A stretch of 64,000 nt of DNA from Bacilli bacterium (GCA_900767605.1 CAAFZT010000015.1:4110-68109), one strand, 5' to 3'; positions 1 to 7,797 are shown, counted from the stretch's first letter. Notes: generated from the sequence alone by a model not told the origin. Program-made: numbers and translations.

Positions 1-315
1 GGCGGACTTTCTGAAGCGGTTGCCGAAGCCTTGAAAGAGCAAAATATCAATTTTGAAGTAAAGCCGTTTGCTTGCTCGGGACTCGACCAATGCAAAGTGG
101 CTTTGACCCAGGCCAAATCAGGCCGTTTGATGGGGAATTTCATCGAAGGGATGGCTTGCCCGGGCGGCTGCATCGGCGGACCGGCGTGCTTAACCCACGA
201 ACTTCGTGCCCCGGCGGATGTCGATAAATACGGAAAATTGTCCTTAGAAACCTCCATCCAAGGCGCGGTCGATTCCATCATGGCCGATCCCAAAATTGCC
301 TCGACAAAAGAATAA
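1..315 (+). CDS. [FeFe] hydrogenase catalytic subunit, C-terminal end (5' partial)
   Basis: This is the last 104 codons of a protein that begins before the window; the frame is open from base 1 to TAA at 313. The segment FIEGMACPGGCIGG carries the C-terminal H-cluster motif (MACPGGC), whose two cysteines bind the active-site cluster of [FeFe] hydrogenases. The following GPACLTHE tail, in place of the GGGQP seen in HydA of bifurcating enzymes, recalls the single-subunit group B type; that subgroup call is from memory of the family. No N-terminal part is visible, so size and extra FeS domains are unknown. It is a second hydrogenase, distinct from hydA at 4510. Confidence 0.8.
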   Translation, partial: GGLSEAVAEALKEQNINFEVKPFACSGLDQCKVALTQAKSGRLMGNFIEGMACPGGCIGGPACLTHELRAPADVDKYGKLSLETSIQGAVDSIMADPKIASTKE

Positions 316-333
316 GGTGTCTTGTGCCTTCCG

Positions 334-360
334 CCCGCGTAAGTCGCGGGTTTTTCTTTT
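334..360 (+). terminator. Intrinsic terminator after the partial hydrogenase
   Basis: CCCGCG (334-339) pairs with CGCGGG (345-350) around a 5-nt loop and is followed by TTTTTCTTTT. Confidence 0.85.
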
Positions 361-391
361 ACCGCGAAAGCCAATTGGTTGATTTTATAGG

Positions 392-433
392 CTAGAATAG
401 AAAAATGCATATAGTTGCAAAAATCTATTCTAG
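392..433. repeat. Structured palindrome, copy 1
   Basis: Outer arms CTAGAATAGA / TCTATTCTAG (10 bp), a symmetrical AAAA/AAAA internal bulge, inner arms with 4 bp pairing (TGCA) and a short loop. It lies 33 bp before copy 2 and belongs to the set that brackets the ATPase gene. Confidence 0.85.
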
Positions 434-465
434 ATCCTTTTTCTTTGAAACTATTTGGTCTAAGA

Positions 466-505
466 TAAAATAGAAAAATGCATATGGATGCAAAAATCTA
501 TTTTA
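466..505. repeat. Structured palindrome, copy 2, next to the ATPase start
   Basis: Arms TAAAATAGA / TCTATTTTA (9 bp), AAAA/AAAA bulge, inner TGCAT / ATGCA, loop ATGG. Compared with copies 1 and 3, one G-C arm pair is replaced by A-T on both sides, a compensatory change. The right arm runs into the AGGAG ribosome binding site (505-509) of the ATPase, so hairpin formation in the mRNA could mask translation. Confidence 0.85.
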
Positions 506-515
506 GGAGTCGAAT

Positions 516-1811
516 ATGGAAAGAAACTTCTATTTAAATAAGCTCATTGAAAAAGAACATAATGGAATGATCAAAGTCATTACAGGCATACGTCGATGCG
601 GAAAATCCTATCTTTTAAATACCTTATTTTATAACCATCTTCTTTCGAAAGGGGTGCCTGAAAATCACATTATTCGCTTTGCCTTTGACTCGGCTTCCGA
701 TTTAGAAAAGATGGGGGAAATCTTCGTGGATATGGGGAAGGAAAATCGAGGCGCGGATCCTAAAAAATTCCTTTCTTACATGAAACAAAGAATATCTGAC
801 GACGGCACCTATTATTTATTGCTGGACGAAGTGCAATTATTGGATGGCTTCGAATATGTTTTGAATGGGTATTTGCGCGAACCCAACCTCGATATCTATG
901 TGACGGGAAGTAACGCGAAATTTCTCTCACAAGATATCATCACCGAATTCGCGGGAAGGGGAGACGCCATCCATATGTATCCTTTGAGCTTTGCGGAATT
1001 CATGACGGCTTATTCGGGAGACCGTTATGCGGGCTTGACGGAATACATGCTTTACGGCGGCCTTCCTCTTGTCGTTTTAAAGAAAAACGAGGATGAAAAA
1101 GCCTCGATGCTAGAAACGCTGTTCCAGGAGATTTATCTTCGAGACATTTATTTACGGCACAACGTTAAAAACCAAGATGAACTCGAAGATTTGTTAAACG
1201 TAATTTCTTCTAGCATTGGTTCATTGACCAATCCGGAGAAACTCAAAAAAACGTTCCAAAGCAGGAAAAAATCCAAGATTACCTCCGCGACGATTAAGAA
1301 GTACCTCGGGTATTTGGAGGATAGCTTTCTTGTCGAATCCGCCGCCCGTTACGACATCAAGGGAAAGGGGTACATCGAAACGCCGAAAAAATATTATTTC
1401 TCCGACTTGGGACTCCGAAATGCTAGACTAAATTTCCGTCAATTCGAAGAGAACCGCGCGATGGAAAACGTGATTTACAATGAACTCAAAATGCGGGGAT
1501 ATCACGTGGATGTAGGGGTGAATTTCGTTTCGGAAAAAGATGCTAATGGAAAACAAATCCGAAAGGCGCTAGAAGTCGATTTTGTCTGCAATATGGGCTC
1601 GAAACGTTATTACATTCAATCGGCTTACTCGATTCCTAGTGAAGAAAAGCGAAATCAAGAAACCCGACCCTTAAGGAAAATCGATGATTCCTTTGCCAAA
1701 TTGATCATCACCAAAGAGCCGGTTATACCTCGATATGACGAATATGGAATTCTTACGATGAGCATTTATGATTTTCTTTTAAACCCCGATAGTTTGGGTA
1801 AACTAGGATAA
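516..1811 (+). CDS. AAA ATPase with DUF4143 C-terminal domain
   Basis: The 431-residue protein has the usual layout of the AAA_14/DUF4143 family. Walker A is GIRRCGKS at residues 24-31 and Walker B is YYLLLDEVQ near residue 100. A winged-helix-like middle follows, then a C-terminal DUF4143 segment with a nuclease-like pattern (EVDFV followed by YYIQSAY). The family is common in gut anaerobes, often in many copies, and its function is not established. The start ATG is set by AGGAG 6 nt upstream. The gene stands alone, and palindrome copies lie 10 nt before its start and 2 nt after its stop. That tight bracketing suggests a small self-contained unit that may have moved as a cassette (inference). 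No transposase is near. Confidence 0.9.
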   Translation: MERNFYLNKLIEKEHNGMIKVITGIRRCGKSYLLNTLFYNHLLSKGVPENHIIRFAFDSASDLEKMGEIFVDMGKENRGADPKKFLSYMKQRISDDGTYYLLLDEVQLLDGFEYVLNGYLREPNLDIYVTGSNAKFLSQDIITEFAGRGDAIHMYPLSFAEFMTAYSGDRYAGLTEYMLYGGLPLVVLKKNEDEKASMLETLFQEIYLRDIYLRHNVKNQDELEDLLNVISSSIGSLTNPEKLKKTFQSRKKSKITSATIKKYLGYLEDSFLVESAARYDIKGKGYIETPKKYYFSDLGLRNARLNFRQFEENRAMENVIYNELKMRGYHVDVGVNFVSEKDANGKQIRKALEVDFVCNMGSKRYYIQSAYSIPSEEKRNQETRPLRKIDDSFAKLIITKEPVIPRYDEYGILTMSIYDFLLNPDSLGKLG

Positions 1812-1813
1812 TG

Positions 1814-1857
1814 TCTAGAATAGAAAAATGCATTTAGATGCAAAAATCTATTCTAGA
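1814..1857. repeat. Structured palindrome, copy 3, right after the ATPase stop
   Basis: The longest copy: arms TCTAGAATAGA / TCTATTCTAGA (11 bp), AAAA/AAAA bulge, inner TGCAT / ATGCA, loop TTAG. It starts 2 nt after the stop codon. It lacks a U-tract, so it is not an ordinary intrinsic terminator. Confidence 0.85.
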
Positions 1858-1962
1858 AAATAAAAAGATTCGATGAATTCGGAAGATTGTATGGGACTTT
1901 CAAATCCCATTCGTCTTACTTTTTTCTTTCTTATCCCTTCCTTAGAAAAGGGTAACATCATC

Positions 1963-2048
1963 ATTACCGATAAACTTAATTTCTGTTAACAAATAAAGGA
2001 AAAACATTCGATAATATCGGACTATTTCGGTTTATCGGTAATCGGTAA
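1963..2048. promoter_or_regulatory. Candidate operator: 13-bp inverted repeat upstream of hydCBA
   Basis: ATTACCGATAAAC (1963-1975) is the exact reverse complement of GTTTATCGGTAAT (2030-2042). A further direct copy of ATCGGTA follows at 2041-2047. The half-sites lie just upstream of the likely hyd promoter at 2071. The spacing of 67 bp, about six helical turns, would suit a DNA-bending or looping regulator. The cognate regulator is unknown; the sequence does not match the Rex consensus. Confidence 0.5.
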
Positions 2049-2070
2049 AAGTTCCTTTTCAATTGGGATA

Positions 2071-2099
2071 TTGCCCTCTAAAATATCTCTTGTTGTAAT
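2071..2099 (+). promoter_or_regulatory. Promoter of the hydCBA operon
   Basis: TTGCCC (2071-2076), 17-bp spacer, TGTAAT (2094-2099). The start codon follows 42 nt later with an AGGAAGGAAAGGAAG purine tract as ribosome binding site. Confidence 0.6.
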
Positions 2100-2141
2100 G
2101 CAAACACGCCCGCGTGCAATACGCAGGAAGGAAAGGAAGAC

Positions 2142-2627
2142 ATGAAAATACGCTCCGAAGTCGTCAAGGACGTTCAAGCGATCTGCCGTTCGATGAAGGA
2201 CGAGCCGAGTCCGCTGATGATGATTCTTTCGACCATTCAGAAAAAATATGGGTACATCCCCCTCGAAGTGCAGGAAATCATCTCCGAAGAAATGGATATC
2301 CCCGTCGCCGAGATTTATGGCGTTGTGACGTTCTATTCGTTTTTCTCCCTCGCCCCAAAAGGCAAATACGTCATTGGAGTTTGCTTAGGCACGGCTTGTT
2401 ACGTCAAAGCGGCCCAAGACGTCTGCGACGAATTTGCCAAAGCCCTAGGCATTGGCCCGGGCGAAACGACCAAAGATGGTTTATTTACCTTAGAAGCCGT
2501 CCGTTGCATGGGCGCCTGCGCCCTTGCCCCGGCCTTATCGGTCAACGGCAAAGTCTATCCGAAGGTGACCCGCGAGCAAGTCAAGGGCATCCTCCAAGAA
2601 TACCGTAAGAAAGAAGGAATGGCTTAA
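2142..2627 (+). CDS. hydC: Bifurcating [FeFe] hydrogenase, NuoE-like subunit
   Basis: The 161-residue protein is a thioredoxin-like [2Fe-2S] subunit of the NuoE/HydC family. Four cluster ligands are visible: C81 and C86 in CLGTACYVKAA, then C122 and C126 in CMGACALAPA. An N-terminal helical part (residues 1-60) precedes the ferredoxin fold, as in complex I NuoE. The protein is cytosolic and passes electrons within the HydABC complex, which couples H2 formation to oxidation of NADH together with reduced ferredoxin. It is the first gene of a tight three-gene operon (1-nt gap to hydB). The start is fixed by a strong purine-rich ribosome binding site ending 2 nt upstream. Confidence 0.9.
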   Translation: MKIRSEVVKDVQAICRSMKDEPSPLMMILSTIQKKYGYIPLEVQEIISEEMDIPVAEIYGVVTFYSFFSLAPKGKYVIGVCLGTACYVKAAQDVCDEFAKALGIGPGETTKDGLFTLEAVRCMGACALAPALSVNGKVYPKVTREQVKGILQEYRKKEGMA

Positions 2628-2628
2628 T

Positions 2629-4503
2629 ATGGAACGCTTAACCTCCCTCGAAGCCTTAGAGAAACGGATCGAAGGCTGCTCGAAATGCTTCGAAAATAAA
2701 ATCACGGGAAATGACGGCAAACGCCATGTCCTTGTTTGCGGTGGAACCGGCTGTTTGTCCAACCACAGCGAAGCGATTATCGCCAAACTCAACGAACTAA
2801 TCGCAGCCAAAAATATCGGAGATAAAGTGGAAGTCAACCACGTCGGTTGCTTTGGGTTTTGCTCCCAAGGCCCGTTTGTTAAGATTCTTCCGGAAGATAC
2901 CTTGTATCGCACGGTGAAAGTCGAAGACGTCGAACAAATCGTCGAAGAAGACTTAATTGGGGGGAAGGTCTGCGAAAACCTTCTTTACGTCGACCCCCAT
3001 ACCCACGAAAAGGTTCAACGCCAAGACGATATCAACTTCTATAAAAAGCAAGTTCGCGTCGCGTTGCACGGCTGCTCAACAATCAATCCTTATTCCTTAG
3101 AAGAATCCCTAGGATACGATGGATTTAAGGCCTTGGAAAAAGTCTTAAAAACCATGACCCCTCAGCAAGTGATCGACGAAGTACTTGCGAGCGGTCTCCG
3201 CGGACGCGGGGGCGCGGGATTCCCCACGGGAAGAAAATGGCAATTCGCCGCCAATGTCCAAAGTGATCAAAAATACATCGTCTGCAATGGCGACGAGGGC
3301 GACCCCGGCGCTTTCATGGATCGTTCCATTCTAGAAGGCAACCCCTTTGAAGTTATCGAAGGCATGATGATTGCCGGCTATGCCTTTGGGGCAAGCCAAG
3401 GCTATTTCTATGTTCGCGCCGAATATCCAGTCGCGGTGGAAAGGCTTAACAACGCGATTGAATTGATGGAAAAAGCAGGACTACTTGGCGACCATATTTT
3501 AGGAACGAATTTCTCTTTCCATGCTCATCTTCGCTTAGGGGCTGGCGCCTTTGTTTGCGGCGAAGAAACCGCCTTGCTCAATTCGATTGAAGGGAAGCGC
3601 GGCATGCCCCGCCCCCGCCCCCCCTTCCCCGCGATTTCAGGGCTTTGGGGCAAACCTACTTGCGTCAATAATGTCGAAACCTTAGCTCAAATCCCCTATA
3701 TCCTTCGCGTGGGAGCCGCGGAATATTCTAAAATCGGCACCCCGGGATCGAAGGGAACCAAAGTCTTTGCGCTGGGCGGCAAAATCAACAATGTCGGCCT
3801 TGTCGAAGTTCCGATGGGAACGACGTTAAGGACCTTGATTTATGATATCGGCGGAGGCATCCCCGACTCAAAAAAATTCAAAGCCATCCAAACCGGCGGG
3901 CCAAGTGGCGGCTGCTTAACCGAAAAAGACCTCGATACCCCGATTGATTACGATACTCTCGTTGCCAAAGGCTCCATGATGGGAAGCGGGGGAGCCATCG
4001 TCATGGACGAAGACAACTGCATGGTCGACGTCGCCCATTTCTATATGGATTTCATTTGCAGCGAATCCTGCGGCAAATGCTCCCATTGCCGCATCGGCAC
4101 CAAGCGCATTTTCGAGATGCTGAACGATGTCGTTGAAGGCAGGGCCACCGAACAAACTCTCGTGGAGATGAAAGACCTCGCGACCGTGATCCAAAGCGGC
4201 GCCTTATGCGCCCTTGGCCAAACCGCGGCCAACCCGATTCTTTCGACGATGAAGAATTTCCCCGAAGAATATGAAGCCCACGTCAAAGACAAGAAGTGCC
4301 CGGCTCACGTTTGCAAAAAACTCACGCATTTCACCATTGATAAAGACCGTTGCAAGAAGTGCTCTCTCTGCGCGAGAAATTGCCCCGTTTCCTGTATCCA
4401 CGGCACCCCAGGCAAAGAACCCTATGTCATTGACCAGACCCGTTGCATCCGCTGCGGATCTTGCTTCACCCTTTGCCGCTTCGGCGCCGTCACCAAGGAG
4501 TAA
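2629..4503 (+). CDS. hydB: Bifurcating [FeFe] hydrogenase, NuoF-like FMN subunit
   Basis: The 624-residue protein contains, in order: an N-terminal thioredoxin-like [2Fe-2S] domain (VCGGTGC near residue 36 and VGCFGFC near 70); the NuoF core with the Gly-rich nucleotide segment GLRGRGGAGFPTGRKW (about 188-203); a [4Fe-4S] site SCGKCSHCRIG (about 480) with its distal cysteine in CALGQ; and a C-terminal pair of [4Fe-4S] sets (CKKCSLCARNCP and CIRCGSCFTLC). This is the layout of HydB in trimeric bifurcating hydrogenases, where the FMN site oxidises NADH. The gene lies between hydC and hydA in one transcription unit, 6 nt ahead of hydA. Confidence 0.92.
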   Translation: MERLTSLEALEKRIEGCSKCFENKITGNDGKRHVLVCGGTGCLSNHSEAIIAKLNELIAAKNIGDKVEVNHVGCFGFCSQGPFVKILPEDTLYRTVKVEDVEQIVEEDLIGGKVCENLLYVDPHTHEKVQRQDDINFYKKQVRVALHGCSTINPYSLEESLGYDGFKALEKVLKTMTPQQVIDEVLASGLRGRGGAGFPTGRKWQFAANVQSDQKYIVCNGDEGDPGAFMDRSILEGNPFEVIEGMMIAGYAFGASQGYFYVRAEYPVAVERLNNAIELMEKAGLLGDHILGTNFSFHAHLRLGAGAFVCGEETALLNSIEGKRGMPRPRPPFPAISGLWGKPTCVNNVETLAQIPYILRVGAAEYSKIGTPGSKGTKVFALGGKINNVGLVEVPMGTTLRTLIYDIGGGIPDSKKFKAIQTGGPSGGCLTEKDLDTPIDYDTLVAKGSMMGSGGAIVMDEDNCMVDVAHFYMDFICSESCGKCSHCRIGTKRIFEMLNDVVEGRATEQTLVEMKDLATVIQSGALCALGQTAANPILSTMKNFPEEYEAHVKDKKCPAHVCKKLTHFTIDKDRCKKCSLCARNCPVSCIHGTPGKEPYVIDQTRCIRCGSCFTLCRFGAVTKE

Positions 4504-4509
4504 ACGACC

Positions 4510-6309
4510 ATGGATAAAATCAAAATCAAAGTCGAAGGCCGCTTTTACGAAGTCGATTCCAATCTTACGATTTTGGAAGCGGCGCGAGAAATCGGCTATA
4601 ACATTCCAACTCTTTGCTATTGGAATAAAGGCCATAATAGCCTTGCTTCCTGCCGTGTCTGCCTCGTCGAACTCGTTTCTAGCCGTGGGTCACGATTAGT
4701 TGCTAGCTGCGTCTATCCGATTTCGGATTGCAAAGCCGACTCGGGATTTGAAATCAAGATTTCTTCTCCCAAGGCGATTGAGGCTAGAAGAACTAGCGTG
4801 GAACTCTTGCTTTCCAACCATTCCAAGGATTGCCAAACCTGTGTGAAAAACGGCCAATGCGAATTGCTTCACGCCGCCCACTTAACCGGGGCAAGAGATG
4901 GAGAATTCCTTGGAGAGAAAAGCAAAACCTATTACGATGATTGCGCTCCTGGTATCCTCCGCGACACCAGCAAATGCGTTCTCTGCGGACGCTGCGTCGA
5001 AAGATGCAAAGAAGCCCAAGGAATCGGGATTTTAGGATTTGATGGACGGGGTTTTGAAACCTTTGTCGCCCCAGCGGGCAACCGTAGTTTTGCTTCCTCC
5101 CCCTGCATCCAATGCGGCCAATGCGTTGCTGTTTGCCCTACGGGTGCGTTAAGCGAAAAACGCGAAATTGATTTGGTGGACAAAGCATTCATGGACGGGA
5201 AAACCGTCATCGTCCAAACCGCCCCGGCGGTCCGCGCCGCTTTAGCCGAGGAATTCGACCATAAAATCGGGGAGATGGATGCAACAGGCAAAATGGTCGC
5301 TGCCTTGCACCGCCTTGGTTTCTACCGCGTTTTCGATACGAATTTCGCCGCGGACCTCACCATCATGGAAGAGGCCACGGAATTGTTAAACCGCATTCAA
5401 AATAAGGGTTTATTGCCCCAGATTACCTCTTGCTCGCCGGGATGGATCAATTATTGCGAATATTTCTATCCCGAATTATTGCACCATCTTTCTACCTGCA
5501 AATCCCCTCATGAAATGGAAGGAGCGAACATCAAGAGCTATTTTGCTAAAGTCCATAATCTAAATCCCAAAGACCTCTTCGTGGTCTCGGTGATGCCTTG
5601 CACCGCCAAAAAAGGCGAAGCCAAGCGGAGGGAACTTGCGAATGAAGAAGGGCTTGCCGATGTCGACGCGGTTTTAACAACCCGCGAATTGGCTTTGATG
5701 ATTCGCCGCGCAGGCTTAATCTTTGATGACCTTCCCGAAGAAGAATTCGATCAGGATTTACTCGGAGAATATAGCGGCGCCGGCGTTATCTTCGGCGCTA
5801 GCGGCGGCGTCATGGAAGCGGCCCTAAGAACGGCTTATTTCACCTTGACGGGAAAAGAAGCGGGGGCTTTAGAATTTGTTGCAGTCCGCGGCATGGAAGG
5901 AATCAAGGAAGCCGAATTTGCTTTCCCAGGTTCTCCGTTAAAAGTCGCAGTGGCTTCGGGCATGAAAAACGCCAAACCGTTATTAGAACAAATCAAAGCA
6001 GGCAAATCCCCCTATGCTTTCATTGAAATCATGGGTTGCCCCGGTGGATGCATCAATGGCGGTGGCCAACCCTTTGTCAAACCTAATCTCCATCCAGGAG
6101 AAGGGAAAAACATCGTGGAGGAATATTGCCAAAAACGCGCGAAAATCCTTTATGGCATCGATGAGCATAAAACGCTTCGCCAGTCCCATAATAACCCAGA
6201 CGTTAAGCGGCTTTATGAAGATTTCTTGGGCGTTCCTTGCTCCCACCGGGCCGAAGAATTGCTTCATACTCACTACAATTCTCATCGAGAAAAATTTCCG
6301 GAAGAATAG
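4510..6309 (+). CDS. hydA: Bifurcating [FeFe] hydrogenase, catalytic H-cluster subunit
   Basis: The 599-residue protein has an N-terminal plant-type [2Fe-2S] domain (SCRVC near residue 45), a His-Cys3 cluster segment (HSKDCQTCVKNGQC), two [4Fe-4S] motifs (CVLCGRCVERC and CIQCGQCVAVC), and the three H-cluster loops: TSCSPGW near residue 305, MPCTAKK near 362 and MGCPGGC near 508. Loop 3 has Gly where many enzymes have Ala (MACPGGC). It ends in a short region with a His-rich tail. It makes or uses H2 with HydB and HydC. HydEFG maturases are not in the window and would have to be elsewhere in the genome. Confidence 0.93.
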   Translation: MDKIKIKVEGRFYEVDSNLTILEAAREIGYNIPTLCYWNKGHNSLASCRVCLVELVSSRGSRLVASCVYPISDCKADSGFEIKISSPKAIEARRTSVELLLSNHSKDCQTCVKNGQCELLHAAHLTGARDGEFLGEKSKTYYDDCAPGILRDTSKCVLCGRCVERCKEAQGIGILGFDGRGFETFVAPAGNRSFASSPCIQCGQCVAVCPTGALSEKREIDLVDKAFMDGKTVIVQTAPAVRAALAEEFDHKIGEMDATGKMVAALHRLGFYRVFDTNFAADLTIMEEATELLNRIQNKGLLPQITSCSPGWINYCEYFYPELLHHLSTCKSPHEMEGANIKSYFAKVHNLNPKDLFVVSVMPCTAKKGEAKRRELANEEGLADVDAVLTTRELALMIRRAGLIFDDLPEEEFDQDLLGEYSGAGVIFGASGGVMEAALRTAYFTLTGKEAGALEFVAVRGMEGIKEAEFAFPGSPLKVAVASGMKNAKPLLEQIKAGKSPYAFIEIMGCPGGCINGGGQPFVKPNLHPGEGKNIVEEYCQKRAKILYGIDEHKTLRQSHNNPDVKRLYEDFLGVPCSHRAEELLHTHYNSHREKFPEE

Positions 6310-6327
6310 GAAGGATTTCTAGACGGG

Positions 6328-6351
6328 GGCGCGGCGAAAGTCGCGCCTTTT
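6328..6351 (+). terminator. Terminator of the hydCBA operon
   Basis: GGCGCG (6328-6333) pairs with CGCGCC (6342-6347), followed by TTTT. Confidence 0.75.
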
Positions 6352-6411
6352 GCTTCACCTCTCTATTGTCCGTTTCTTCTTCTCGGCCTATCCTATTAAT
6401 AAAGGAGATTC

Positions 6412-7448
6412 ATGATGGAAAATCAGCATCTTTTAAGCGCCGGGCGTTTGCTTAACGACGAAGGGAATTTAGCGGAGGCCGGATACGCCTTTGATTTGGT
6501 GAAAACCTATTCCCGTTCTGATATTAAGGCCCCGAAAAGCCGCATCAAGGAATGGGATTATTATTACATTGGTAACATTAACTACGGGGTAGCTTTAACC
6601 GTGGCCGATAACGGCTATATGTCGTTAGCCTCGATTAGCGTCCTGGAATTCGGGGAGCACCCTTTTGATGTGACTCGCTCGATTGCTGGGCTTTTCCCGA
6701 TGGGAAAATTGCATTTGCCTTCCTCTAGCCGCCAAGGGGACATCCATTTTCAGGGCAAGGGCTTCGATATCCTTTTCGCTCTTCAAAATGGCAAAAGGCA
6801 CCTTGTGGCTTCCATGGATAAACTAGGCAAGAAGAAGGAGCGATTTTCTTGCGATATCCTTTTAGAGCCGACAAGCGATAAATCCATGGTGATCGCTACG
6901 CCTTTTAAGAAAAAAGGCCATTTCTATTACAACCAGAAAATCAATAATCTCCGGGCTTCTGGATATGCAAAACTTGGCGATAAAGTCTACGATTTCAACC
7001 AAAATAGTTATGGGGTCCTAGACTGGGGGAGAGGAGTTGGACCTATAAAAACACGTGGTATTGGTCTTCCCTCAATACCGAAATCAACGGCCACCCCTTT
7101 GGCTGGAATTTAGGGTATGGATTTGGGGATACTAGTGCCGCAAGCGAAAACATGCTTTTCGTGGACGGAGAAGCCTTGAAATTAAACGATGTCATCATGG
7201 ATATTCCTTTGACTTCTTCCGGGAGGGACGACTTCCTTTCTTCTTGGCGGCTTCGGGACAAAGAAGGAGCCATCTGGGTGGATTTCAAGCCTGTTTATGA
7301 TCGCCACGCGGATATGAACGCCTTGGTTCTACGCTCCAACCAACATCAAGTATTTGGCTTATTTTCTGGCCGAATCGATGCGGGCGGAAAAAGTTATTCC
7401 TTTAAAGACCTCCCCGGTTTTGCGGAGAAAGTTTTTAATAAGTGGTGA
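6412..7448 (+). pseudogene. DUF2804 protein, split by a single-base frameshift
   Basis: Two adjoining reading frames form one DUF2804 protein. The first (6412-about 7037) starts after AAAGGAG and runs through EWDYYYIGNINYGVALT, SMVIATPF and FYYNQKINNLRASG to GVLDWGRGV. There the +1 frame takes over and reads WTYKNTWYW, then GYGFGDTSAASENM to the TGA at 7446. Restoring one T in the TT at 7037-7038 joins the two into about 345 residues. In the present sequence frame 1 runs on to a spurious stop at 7111. Function of DUF2804 is not established. The cause may be a true mutation or a consensus error, since the downstream half shows no other damage. Confidence 0.85.
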
Positions 7449-7465
7449 TTCAAGCGAACTTTTTC

Positions 7466-7494
7466 TTGCTACCCCTAGAATAAAAGAGTATATT
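7466..7494 (+). promoter_or_regulatory. Promoter of initiator tRNA-Met
   Basis: TTGCTA (7466-7471), 17-bp spacer, TATATT (7489-7494). Transcription should start near 7500, at the TTGCCGAT leader. Confidence 0.75.
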
Positions 7495-7520
7495 ACTCAT
7501 TGCCGATAAGAAGCCTATCT

Positions 7521-7597
7521 CGCGGGATAGAGCAGCCTGGTAGCTCATCAGGCCCATAACCTGGGGGTCGGTGGTTCAAATCCATCTCCCGCAACCA
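7521..7597 (+). tRNA. Initiator tRNA-fMet (CAT)
   Basis: The 77-nt gene, with encoded CCA, folds as a tRNA: acceptor CGCGGGA / TCCCGCA with the C1-A72 mismatch that marks bacterial initiators, D arm AGCAGCCTGGTAGCTC, anticodon stem TCAGG / CCTGG, loop CCCATAA with anticodon CAT, and T arm GGTGG-TTCAAAT-CCATC. Two features are odd: position 33 is C rather than the near-universal U, and the usual three G-C pairs of the initiator anticodon stem are AGG/CCT, with an A29-U41 pair. A 9-bp inverted repeat (ATTGCCGAT 7499-7507, ATCGGCAAT 7598-7606) encloses the tRNA and would extend the precursor stem. Confidence 0.95.
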
Positions 7598-7607
7598 ATC
7601 GGCAATT

Positions 7608-7632
7608 AGCCCGGATTCGTCCGGGCTTTTTT
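7608..7632 (+). terminator. Terminator of the tRNA-fMet gene
   Basis: AGCCCGGA-TTCG-TCCGGGCT, a perfect 8-bp stem with a UUCG tetraloop, followed by a T run. Confidence 0.95.
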
Positions 7633-7694
7633 CGTCCTTCGATTCTCTTCCTTATCGCGAATTCTTTCTAGTTCAATGGTCTATCCTCCTTTCA

Positions 7695-7724
7695 CCCCGG
7701 GTTTGGCGTTCGCCTCCCCCGGGG
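7695..7724. repeat. GC-rich hairpin
   Basis: CCCCGGG (7695-7701) pairs with CCCGGGG (7718-7724), with an inner GGC/GCC stem. On the reverse strand it would lie in the 3' part of the toxin-like mRNA; on the forward strand it sits just before the promoter at 7726. It has no U-tract on either side. Confidence 0.6.
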
Positions 7725-7725
7725 A

Positions 7726-7794
7726 TTGACGCCGTGCCGTCCCCGTCTATAATTTAAGTGGTTTCTGGTGATCCCTTTTTTGGGATCACTTTTT
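7726..7794 (+). ncRNA. Candidate short antisense RNA with promoter and terminator
   Basis: A promoter (TTGACG 7726-7731, 16-bp spacer, TATAAT 7748-7753) is followed 14 nt later by a perfect 8-bp terminator stem GTGATCCC / GGGATCAC (7768-7775, 7782-7789) with a T6 loop and a TTTTT tail. A transcript from about 7760 to 7794 would be only about 35 nt. It points at the 3' side of the small reverse-strand gene, and its U6 loop faces an A6 loop in that mRNA. An antitoxin role is inferred from layout only; existence of the RNA is untested. Confidence 0.5.
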
Positions 7795-7797
7795 CAA

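Noticed and set aside
1891..1930. ATGGGA/TCCCAT hairpin with nearby T tracts as terminator of the ATPase gene
   Set aside because: The stem is 6 bp and the T-rich stretch begins about 10 nt later, so it is too weak to call.
2114..2608. Long frame overlapping hydC
   Set aside because: Arg/Pro-rich shadow of hydC in another frame, without a ribosome binding site.
7682..7712. Second Shine-Dalgarno-like GAAAGGAGG on the reverse strand as a sign of another small gene
   Set aside because: The following bases give no start codon with an open frame; kept only as a repeat of the toxin leader.
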